64,000 bases of DNA from Henricia sp. BOLD:AAB3569 (taxonomy: Eukaryota > Echinodermata > Asteroidea > Spinulosida > Echinasteridae): contig JBBELK010000105.1 of assembly GCA_037783545.1 (NCBI GenBank), positions 930,001 to 994,000 on the forward strand. The letters are read 5' to 3'. The stretch's first letter is position 1. The number at the start of each line of letters is the position of its first letter. The notes beneath the pieces are model-generated. The model was not told the origin of the DNA and did not search any database. It worked only from the letters and a program-made list of their open reading frames with translations. Positions 22,601 to 34,600 of the stretch are shown one piece after another. A program made the position numbers and the translations under genes.

Positions 22601-25600
22601 TTTGCCTCTCTACCCCTTTCCCTACCCTGGTGGGGGATTTTGTCTTAAAATTTTGCCCCAAGGATGGGGATTTTGTCACTAGAAAAGTGACAAACTTCCA
22701 CCTTATGTTGGGTAGCCCAAAGGGGAGGGGTGAACAGTTGATGTGTAAATATGCATTTATTTCAGTTAGTTAAAACAGCTTTTGGGTGGAGTAACACCCA
22801 TGGATCTGTAAGGAGTTGAACAGCCTTTATGCAACATTGTTTACACCTGGAGGAGCAAGTTACACATCTCATTCTTAACGTTTCTCCCTTCAAGGTGCCA
22901 GTGACGATGTGGCAGGCTGCGGTATCATGCTTGAGATACTACAGAACCTAGCCACCCTACCACCCCCAGGCACAGCATCATTTTGGACGCCCCCTCCCCG
23001 TCCCTTTCCCCCGTCCCTTTCCCCCCTTCCCGGTCCCTTTACCGCCTCCCCCTAACACTGTTTACACATCTTATTTTTAGTGTCTCCTCCTTTAATTTAA
23101 GGTGCCAGTGACGATGCAGCAAGCTGCGGCATAATGCTTGAAATCCTTCAGAACCTAGCCACATCACCACGCCCCCTCAGGCACAGCATCATTTTTCTCT
23201 TCAATGGAGCCGAGGAAAACATCTTACAAGCCAGTCACGGTTTCATTACCCAGCATCCATGGAGGAAAAACATCAAGGCTTTTCTTAATCTAGAGGCCGC
23301 TGGTGCCGGAGGGAGGGAACTGGTCTTTCAGACAGGTACAGTTGAACCTTGGTGATAAGAACACTGTTAATACAACATTCTGCTCATAACAAGCATAATA
23401 TTATCCCAGTCCTGATAATACAAGGTTCCAGTTAGTCAAATAAGAGTACCGCTAAGGCCAAAAAAAAAAGTTGAGCGTAAGTTAAAGTCTCCTAAAATGA
23501 TGCAGTGAGGCATTTTTAAAATTTTGTTAAGTGGATTTCAAGCAATAGTCAAGTTGATATGAAGCCAACGGTATTTACTGCCGAAAATCCAGGGGCATTG
23601 TGGCAAAAAGTACCAGGAAAAGACGGCAACATTGATGTCGTCGTGAAGAGGGTGCGTGTCTAAGTGCCTTCTGTTTTTGAGAGAAAAAAAGCTTTGGCGC
23701 GCAGGGTTCAAAGTGACACGCGTGCTAATGCTAAACATACTTCTTTTTTTTTTGCCAAATGAGAGTACTAAAACAATATTCTGCTTATAAAAAGGAAATT
23801 ATTAGGTCCCAATTTCTTGTCCTTCATTATTATTATTCCTGACAATACAAGTATAAGAAGGTAATATTATTAAAGTGGGTGCAGTCAGAAAAAGTGATCC
23901 TGTCGAGCACCGTAAACAGTCTGTTTTGTGGTTTCCAAATCAACCTTCCCCAAACATTAGGCCTAAAATGTAAGTTCTTAAATACTTTTCAGAATTCACT
24001 CTGCCGTGCAATTTATAATTTGTTTCTTGTGGAGTGAACTTGCAAGCCCATCTGTTCACTGGTATTCCTAAATTTAATGCAGAGACCATGTGTGTGCAAG
24101 CGTAAATCCCATGCATTACTAAGATGCTCACACGCCCCAGGGAGCATTACACCTCAGTGTGCGTCACATTCTCCAAACCTCGTCACATCCGGACACTCGT
24201 AATTTAATCCTTCCATCTCATCTTATGCACCTCATTGGCAATGTGCCTCTATCACCTCGTATCAACGTACTTTGGCGCATTTCATCCTTAATTCATGTGT
24301 ATGCTTGGTGCCTGAACTGCGAACCAAATACCTGCCGATATATTGGCTACTATTACAGCCCAGAGCGTGATAGTGTTTATTAATGTAATTAAGAAATTAT
24401 GGAAATAAATGTGTAAGAAATTAAAAGAACTAATCATCGTGATTTTTACCCCAATGTTAAGTTTTGTTTTACCCACCAATATTTTGATGGCTTCTTGATC
24501 TTAGGTTTTCCCATACGCCAGCCTCTAAATGTGCAAACTATCCATTGTTATAAAAGTAAAATTTATTGAAATTACCGGAGACTTTGTCTAGAGTCTATAG
24601 GTAATCTTGGTCCCAGGTAATCTTGACAAATCTTAGCTAATCGCAAGGAATTATTTGCAAAAATCACACAGTAGGAGGCCCGCTATAGACTCCCAGTTAT
24701 CTCAGGGATGTTTCCTCCTGCATGCTTCACACAGTACAAGCCTCCTTGAGCCAATTTGTGGTGTACTTATTCACCTGTTTTCAATGTTCATGCATTATGT
24801 AGCCTTGCCTCGGTAGTCATGGAACCATCTCCTGAATTTCAAAGAGATAAGAGTAGACAGAAGAGACACTGAATGCATACAGTATAAAGCCACAAAGCAA
24901 GAATAACTGCCCCCCCCGAGGTTGACATGTACTTGCATACATTCATACATACATTCATAAGTAATCCATACTTAATTCCATCTCTTAAAGCCACCTCAAG
25001 ATGTAAATTCTTTCTTTTTTGTCAAAAGGTGCATTTTTACAGCCCTTACATGTAGGTCGTACTTTTTTTCAGAAGAATGACTTTAAACCCAACTGCTTTT
25101 TGTCCATTTTCAGGACCAGACCATCCATGGCTTCTAAGAGCCTATGCCCAGCATGCCGTCCATCCGTTCGCTACCATTATCGGCCAAGATGTGTTTCAAG
25201 GAGAATTAATTCCTGCTGATACAGACTTCAGAATCTTCAGAGATTTTGGACACATACCAGGTACTCTTTCTTTGGAGTTATTGAATTCACTTTGAGTCGG
25301 TTGCAATACTGTGGCTGAGTTGTCCGGTGTTTCATTCTTAAGACCCCAGGCCGCACCAGGGTGGAAGGTAGGGGATGGTGGCTGATCCTACCCCTTTGAC
25401 GTGCACTTACATGTATTGTTTTTCAAGCATGAGTAAAGGTTACATGTACTTTACAACAAACACCGAGAAAAAAATTGGGTCTGTAGGGAAAACCTGAGAA
25501 AGTATACCAACTATGCCTCATAGCTCAGCTGGTAGAGCATCTTCCCGGTGAGTCAGAGGTCTCAGGTTCAAATCCCGATAAGGCCCTTACAATTTTTCTC

Positions 25601-28600
25601 TCATCCCAGGGGCCGATTTCAAGTGCTAAGACGTGTCTAAGAAGGGTCACTCTTATCTTGGGGCGTTAATATGGGAATTAGGAAGCATTTAGCTTGTCTT
25701 AACTTTTGTGAAATCCATCCCAGGTTTGGTTGTTTCATTTCAATGATGATCAGGCACCATGTCAGATGTTGCGTTCGATACAAGGTTTGCTTGGAGAAGC
25801 AAGTGTCAGATTCCTTTAACATATATATCCAGTGCAAAAACAAAAGCACTTTTTAGCAGTAAAATTTGCATGGAAATTCTTTTTAAAAGGCGATACTTGA
25901 AAACCATTTTGAACCAGCAGAATAGCGGTACAGTGGTTTGTTTTTGTTTAAAACAAGTTTGACCACATAAACACATGCATTATGCAGGTATTATATCCAA
26001 TGCAATACTGATTTTAATGACCTTGTAAGTTGTTTACAACTCCAATTATCTGACAGATGTAACATTCAGTCATGTGTGAAGTTTATTTGTTGTAGTAGTG
26101 AAATAACTCTTGACACATCCACATCAATTGTTGTCGCGTATCAAACCATGCATATAATTCAGGAGATCCGTCATTTTCAATACAGTCCAACCTTGATAAT
26201 AAAAGCGCTGCTAATACAGTAAACTCGTGTTATAATGCCCACTCATATAAAGCTCTTTCTAGTAATAAAGCCCCCTTTTCTGAGTCCCGTATGCATTGGT
26301 TTTTGGCGCTCTCTGGATATAAAGCTTGCAAAATGTGTAGTTTAGTTCCTTGGAGAGCACTATAATGAGTTTACTGTACAATAGGGATGGGACGTTTAAC
26401 TGGTTAACCGTTTAACCGAAAAAAAACTGGTTTTGCCGAACGTTTAAACGAAACCCAATTTTAAAGAATTTACAATAGTTTTCAGAGGGTTATTTCTAAT
26501 GACTTCATGAAATTGAGATAAATTTATATGGGGTCTTAGTAAAATTTTGACTAGATAAAGGTTCAGTGATTATTTTGGGGGCCTATAGTACATTGCACAA
26601 TGCAGATCTATAAACATCAGCAAATATAAAATATTATGTTGAGAAACCTTGAATAACCTATTTTGTATCTATAACATAGTAGAAACAAAATCAAAAATAT
26701 CAGTTGATTTGTTGTTGTGATTTTTTGTCCCAGGTATTGATTGCTTTCCGTGACGTAGAACATCCGGTGGTCAACAATCACGCACATACACGCGCGTGCC
26801 AATAGACGCACACGAACACGCGTAAAAAATACTCAACAGCGTATTTTCATTCGAAGATGCACACACGCGCGTTGCGATACCTTCAAAATATTGAGCATGC
26901 AGTCAGCTTGTAAACACGAAAGTGCTTCTACCTGATCGCGATTTTTAGCCTGAAGAAATACATGTACGTTTTTATCTTTATCGATACAACAGCCATGGCG
27001 CAACAACATAAAACAAGGTTAAGCAACGGAGGAAAGTGCAACTAATTTGATTGTCTTGCTCTTTTTTGCCGGTTATCACTCGAGCCACGTGTGTCATGAA
27101 AAATACCAACCAAAATGGTGGATGGAAGTTGACTTTGGTACATAGTTTTAATAACTGAATTATCTTGTTGTTTCATACTTGAACCCTTTCAAGTGTTGAC
27201 TGATCACGATAGTGACATAACTACTGAAACCGCAATCTACCATGATTGACCTACACCACACACACACACGGCGTTGTTCCAATTGTGCAATATTCCAGGC
27301 CATTTGAAGGTTTAAAAAAAGCAAACCTTGCCCTTACTATTAGAAATCTGCAAATACAATTCTAACTAGACCACCAATTGGCCTTGTGAGTCTACTTTTT
27401 AACTAAGGGTCATAACCTGACTATCAAGAAAAAATCATATTGAGGTTCTTTTGTTAAAGCTTAAATATAGTAGATTAAGCAAATTCAAAAATGAAAAGAG
27501 TAGAAAGAATGTAGAAATGTGTGTAAATCATTTTCATCTCTAAAGATAAAACCTTTACAAGTAGGCCAGAAAGGTCAATTTTTATTTTCCCCTTTACAAT
27601 CAGTGAAACTTTATTCATTGTTTCAAATTGTTTGAGATTCAGCACAAATATTTACATAGCCTATTTTAAGCCAAGTTGATGAGAAATGTGGCATCTCCAG
27701 TTTTCACATAACATCACAAACCCCGATTTTTCCCCTCCATTCCAAGAAAGTTCAATTTGAAATTAGCCTAAAAATGGGTTCTCTTTGTGTGTTTGTGATG
27801 TGGGTTTAGATGTGTTTATAAAACCAAATGGCTCCGCTGTGTGTAAACTGTGACATTATTGATACTGTTAATAATCGGTTTGATTTAAATTTGGGAATGT
27901 TTCTATTGAAAAGTATTTTTTCTATTGATAACATTGTTTTTAATTTGCAGGAGTTGACATGGCGTATGTGAGCAACGGTTACGTTTACCACACCAAATAT
28001 GACAATTTGGATTCTATTCCTCCTGGGTGCATACAGAGAGCGGGTAAGAGCTGAATATCCCTCAAGAAACTAACTCAAAAACCTGACTCAAGGAGTCGTA
28101 AAGACAAGGAGTGCATTATATGTACTTTGACTACATTATATAGAGCCATTGCATGGGCGGCCATGACAGGGGGCAGCACATTGTTACCTTGTGTCATGCA
28201 CGAGTAGGCACTTTGTGGATCTATTGTCACATCATTTAAATATGAAAACCTGAGGGGTCTCATGGCTATTGTAGCCCTAGAAATGGGAAATAATATACAT
28301 TTAATTAAAAATGTAATTAATTTCTGAGAGTTTTGTTTAATTGCTCTAGTTTTCCCCAGTTTAATTATGTTGCGATGCGTGGGCTTGTCATGCCTGAGAT
28401 TTAACTAATAATCCATCATTATGTGACAGTTTGAGGCCAAGACTTATCCCTTCATCTCCATCTTCTTGGTTTCGTCTTAATCTTCCTGTGGGATTAATGT
28501 CGGGCGACAGGCAGGCAGACAGCAATAATGCTGGCTCAATTGGTCATGAAGCAATATAGTCATGATTTGTTGCCCAATATTAGCCACACAATGAGGGCTC

Positions 28601-31600
28601 AAATGGCAGATCTTTTTGCATGTTTTCAGTCTATTTTGCTCCCATATCCTACGCACTGTCATGCTGACATGTAAAGTACACATAATATGGTTTACTGGGT
28701 ATTGCTAAGAAATTGTGCACAAAGTGTACTGTCATTTCCTTTCACATTTTCTCATTGTTTACCTTGCTTCTATTTCCTTGTGAACTTTTGATTTCCCAGT
28801 TACAGTACTTGTGTATTGTCATTGAAAGAAGTTGCCAGTAACATGTACACGTTGGCCGAGTTTATCTGTTTAAAATTTGCCAGTTATAAATTGATATCTC
28901 TGGACAACTGGGCAAACATGTACTCAGGACAAAGTGTTCCTTGTAGACTTTCATGGAACTTACAACATGCAGTGCCCGAGGTTTAACCTCATGACCCAGG
29001 TGTCTGGGCTGGGACCCTTGCATGTCTGATGAGGATTAAGCAAGTCTGGGTGCAGATTGAACAACCCTAAAATGCCTCCAGCACACATTGCCAATTGGGA
29101 AAAGGGGTGGGCAGGGTTCAGATTGGCATAATTGAACACATCCTGGCCTTCAAACTTTGAAAAGCAAGTGTTTCAAACGTTTTTTATCTAGCTTTCATTT
29201 TTAAATCTGTGCCCGAGCCACAGCTCTCCTGCACTAACAGCCCGGCCCGCACTGCGTGTACGTAACTTTCTCCCATTTTCACCCACAAGTCGCCCCCAGT
29301 TCGAGCGATCACGCATTCAGGAATACGGTCTATATCAATACGGTAGCTGCCCTACAAGATGGCAGCTCTTCGATAGTCTATTGATGTCTTGGGTAAAATC
29401 CAAGTATTGTAGTTGATGTACATCCATCTTGCATGCATTGCGTTTGCGCTGCGCTGCGCTCGTCTGTCTGTATCGGTCTATAGAGCGATTCAGACGCAAA
29501 CAGATGAAAAACGCAAGACGGATGACAAATGGACCAGTGGAAAGGCGGCTTAACACCAATAACTTATTCAATTGTTTTGCTTTTTTTGAAGGGGATAACA
29601 TCCAAGCAATAGCAACACATCTAGCCAACTCCAGCACGTTACATAACGGCATTCATGATGATCGTCATGGCAATATGGTGTTCTTTGACCTCTTGGGGTT
29701 CGTCATGGTGGCCTACCCAGTACGAGTTGGTAACATTCTCAATTGGGTCGTGGTAGTAGCTGCAGTTCTCAGTATTCTGTTCAGACGTAGACAAGGTTAG
29801 AAAAGGCCCATTCTCAAATGGGCTGTGGTGGTGAATCTGTTGGTTTCATCTCTTTTGAGGCATTAAAGGCTCATTGTATCATTTGCCATGACCCAATTTT
29901 GTTTTTCATGAGTTGACAAGAAAAACCTTACTTATGCAAATGTTGTGTGCAGAAACGTAATTTTTTTTACCAGTTTTCGGACAAAAGGGCAGTGCTAAAA
30001 AAAAAAGAGTCCTACATGGCATTGAAAATTTTGTCTCCAGTGTATCACTTCTTATTCTTTGTATAGGAAAATGTATTAGTTGCACCTGTTTAGCACAATG
30101 TTTTTCATTTCTTGGGTAGACGTAATTGAGGAAATCCTGGCAAATGGCAAGCTAGGTTCTTTTGTTTCTTCATGCGTTGTTATAGTTGTAGGTAGACTAC
30201 AGTGGGGTTATCTTCATCATTATCATTAATTGTTAATCTCCTCAAGACTTGATCAAGGAGCACTTAAGAATATGCTAAAATGTAACCAATTTGCTTCTGA
30301 ATAAGAATGAATTGTCAAATTATTTTCCCTTATTTTGCAGAGTTTGCCAACCATCGTACATATCTTACCAAGCTCCTTTCAGCAGTTAGTGTGATCCTAG
30401 TCTCTTATATCGCTGTCTTGGCAATGTCAGCGTTTGTAATCATCGTGATAACAGTCACCAAGTCTGAGATGTCGTGGTACGCTCATCCAGCTGTCATCGT
30501 GGGCTTGTACTGGGCACCTAGTGTTTACATCCTGATTGTGGTACATCGGTCGTTGGGAGCCAAGTTGCATACAGTAAGAGCTAAAGTCGATTGGTGGAGT
30601 AAATCGGCATGTGGTTCATGATACCAAACATGAGGGAGTATAGACCTTTATCACAGTGTGGCCAGCTTCCCCTTTCTCCTATTAAAATGAACGTAACAAA
30701 AGCGAGGCTTGCAGAAAACAATAGTTTGGTCCCGTTTTTATTTAATTTTTTATTGTGTGCATCAAAATGGCACAGGCGTTGTGCGCGCGGTCAAGAGAGT
30801 GTGCAGCGTGGACAGTGATTCTCAACGGGAGATTACATGCGCTATCGCTCGGTCACGCAGACGCACTGATCGTGCCCGACACGTACTATGGGGAACAAGA
30901 CAAAGATGGACGCACTGTGATAAAGGTCTATACTATTGTACCTCATAGGTCATCTCATAAAGCATCTGCCCTGTTTCTCAGAGATCTCGGGTTCGAATCC
31001 TGATGAAGCTCATATGATTTTTCTCTCATTTCATGTTTGGTTGATACCAAGATTTTTGGTTTGGGCATGTTTTCATGCTGTCATGGTTTTGCAAGAAGAG
31101 TTGGCACAATCACTTTGTAGAATACATATTTTTTATCCTCTATGCATATGTTGTGTGTGTTTTGCATATGCGCTCCAATCGCTCTATAGACCATATCGAA
31201 TAGCCGCCATCTTGTGGTGCAGTTTCTTTGTTCCTTGAGGACATGCATGGTTGCACATATTGTGCTTACATTGTTGAACAGTAACAAAATGTCCCCCACA
31301 AGATGGCAGCTATTCGACACGGTCTATAGAATGACAGACAAGTGAATATATGTAGGACGTACATACATAGGTATATTAGGTTCTGTAGGTTGCGGCCACG
31401 TCACATCCGGTAGGGCTGGAGTGAAAACAACATTTTGCCCATGGTGACAAGCGAAGGAACAAAGCCGTTGTCTACGCAACACCTACACGTATCTATACAT
31501 GAACGAATTTGTGTTCACTCCAGTCACGGTGCTATGCCCAAGTACAAAGGCATATGACACCGGATCACAAAAGTGCCAGGATGTGCGACTGACAGAATTG

Positions 31601-34600
31601 AGGAAATGTTTCAGGAAGTGTACCTTATGTCCTAGTGAAATTGTTTGTGCACAAATGTTTGTTGACTTTTTGTGTCAAGTGACACTTTGCTGACAAAATG
31701 ACAACGATGCAAGTTCATTTTATGATATGTAGCAGTCTTGTCACTTAGTAATAAATGTATGTCAAACATGATAGCAACCAAAATAACAGTCAGTAATCAG
31801 AATTTTAAGAAGGTTTTTCTTGTCGTCCACATTTCTCAACCATTTTAGTAATCATTTTACGCAGTTGAAAATGTGTTCTGTTCGGCAAAGTGGGAAAAAT
31901 GAATTACCAGGGAATGATTGTTATTAATCATGTGCCTTTTTCAGAATCTATCCTGAAAATCGGTCCAAAGGATCTAGGCCATTTGAGGGTGAAACCTACA
32001 GTCATGGATCTATGGCAGACCCTTGGTTTGGTAATAGGGCCCCTCCCATGTCGTGTCATGTCGGTTTATGGAGCAAGTGCCACGCCCTTTGTGCCACGCC
32101 CACATCTGCAAGCACAGACATGACACATCGGTTTTGGTTTCCCTAATCACAGAAAATGGTAAAATGTTTTAACAGGCTTAACATAGTGATTGTGGTAACT
32201 ACATGTAACATAGTTCTTTTTTGAACAATCCGATTTTCACCTAATTCATTCTCCACTCATTTTGTATGAGAAACCTGTTTATCTTTGCTGGTAGAAAGAT
32301 AATATAAAGTCCATGTATCCTTTAACGAGTGTACAGTGAAATTTTGTCAAATTAAATCTAAATTGAGTAAGCTAAGCGGAGTTTTGAAGTAATGATAAAA
32401 TCGTTACCTTAGTTGAGTTAACGGGATCTTTTAGCAAGTCTGACTTAAGAAGACTTTACTGTACTAGAAAACAAACCAATCCCACTTGATGACACCTTCA
32501 ATTTTTATCATGTCTAAAAAAGCAGGTTCTTGCGGACCACGCACACATGTGTTGTCTGTATTGTTTTGGAAGTCAAAGAAAAGGCGTGTGTTGCATCTTT
32601 TCGAATGCAGATGAAAGCGTACTCCAAATGACAGTCTGCACATGTAGTCTGCACAAGCCCAATGAATAACATTTGATTTGGTTGAAAATATGATATTTTT
32701 TTGCCAAATATACCTCATTACTGTGGAAAGGCCCATGTGCATAATGACAGGTGTTTTGTTAATCAGGTGTATATTCAAATTGATACTTGGCAGAGTTTAA
32801 AATGCTAACAACAAGATTTTGTTTTCTGAACCAGGCTGACTCCAAGACCAACCCCTGGATCTTAGAGCGACTATTCTTTGATGCCAATCTTCTAATCTGG
32901 TCACTTATCGTTGCGGTTCTGACTCTGAAGAGATTCGGATCTGCCTACTTGCCCATGCTGAGCATCGCGTTCGCAGTGGTTGGTCGCGTCCTATTGGGCA
33001 GGAGAATGGCTTCCTTGCAAGGAGGTGGGACTCTTGTCATATCGTTATGGTTTTGCCAAAGATTGTCAGTTTGAAGCATATGTTTAACCTTTAGATTTCA
33101 CTCTCAATTGTGGGTGTTATGGCCGAGCGGTCTAGTGCGTCTAACTTAAGTTCCTGTGCTAGTACTAGAATGTAGGTTCGATTCCTGGCCGTGACGGGTT
33201 GTGGCACCTGTGCCCTTGAGCAAGGCACTCAACCACTCTTGCTCCCATTCCTGTAATTGGCGGTCCCTCTGCTGTTGGATGTGGTATATAAATAAATAAA
33301 TAAATAAATAAATGTCACCCAAACTTTTAGCAGAAAGGTGAAATTCTAAGCACTACATCTAATGGCAAATTCCAAAAGGTAAAAGAGTTATTTGTGGGAT
33401 ATACAGTAACGCAGTTTGCCAATAATCTATTTGAAAAATCTTTAGGACCACCAATTAAGAGTGTCCTGACACCATTATCTCATTTTTTTGAAAATTACCT
33501 TTATTGCGTTTTATGATTAAAGTCGATTGGTCTTGAGTAAAACTGACCACAACTAAACCATTTTAACCACCGTGTATTTTGACTTCCAGGAGCCAAGACA
33601 TCTTTAGTTCTAACTGCCTACATCTGCATGACGTGCGTCCCGCTAACATTGTCCCTGTACCTCATACTACTCGGCTATGAGATATTCCTTCCCATATTGG
33701 GACGATCAGGAGCGCTCATCACTCCAGAAATCTTTGTTGGATTTCTGACATCAATCATGGTCGTTATATGCACTAACTTCTTGGTAAGTTGATTAACTTT
33801 ATTTCCATCAATACTGTCATGCAACCTCACAACCTATTTTGCTTAAATCATATTGACTACACCGAGCAGCAAAAGAAACGCACAAATTGTCTCCATGTTT
33901 GAAAAGAACAGTCAGTCTGAGAGTGGGAATATTCTGCACAAAGAAGCTTTATGCAACTGTTATGTGAATATTTGAATGATAAAAATGAACATGTGTTGCT
34001 CGGTATAGTTTGAGAAAAATTGAAAAAAAATATCCACTTAAAGGCCCTGTAGATGATCTGTTTTTGAGCGATTCTGCGAATAAAACCATTATAAATCAAA
34101 AGAAAGACATACATCAACAAACTCATCCGAAGAAATTTCAGCTTTGTCAAATGTACCACGTTTAAAAAAATATGAAAATCCATATGCGTTTTCCCGGTCT
34201 TGGCGGGGTGTTTCAAATATTCGTTCTCAGTTGATCGGGTACTATGTGGCTTGCGTCATGCACTCTGTGGCGCACATCATATACTGCGTGTTCGCGCGAT
34301 CCATAAAAATGCATCGCGTTGGAACACGCACACAGTACACAGCGCCCATGCATTTTGGACTGCGTAGATGCGAACCAAAAAAATAAGTAAATCGTTTGCA
34401 AACGATCTAAATAATTTTATCTTTACGGATTATTTTCTGGTAAAATTATATCATTTTGAGCGGAAACCTTTCATTGGGTAGTTGCTATTAATTCAATCTT
34501 TACTTTCAGAACTTTTCCCCTGTAAACTCGTCGATTACTTTTTGGGGTCATTGCAAATGATACACTGGGCCTTCAAATTTGAGTTAGGCAAAGCCACTAC

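Larger units (their letters stand above)
20242..23101. other. ERMP1 intron 1: elements and a truncated duplicate exon
   Basis: This 2.86-kb intron contains a TTAA-flanked MITE (20548-20659), a class-II tRNA-derived SINE (20738-20950), a TA-flanked MITE (21953-22110), a GTGACAAAATCC-type repeat (about 22535-22740) and a broken copy of the following exon (22895-22983). I see nothing recognisable in about 20960-21950. Confidence 0.7.
25261..27950. other. ERMP1 intron 3: SINE, pogo-like element, AT-rich sequence
   Basis: The longest intron of the gene (2.7 kb). It holds a SINE family A copy interrupted by a small element (25485-25790), a pogo-like MITE (26215-26378), and a GTTTAACTGGTTAACCG-type repeat starting about 26395. 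The remaining 1.4 kb is AT-rich with no recognisable feature; a CA-rich stretch lies near 27254. Confidence 0.6.
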
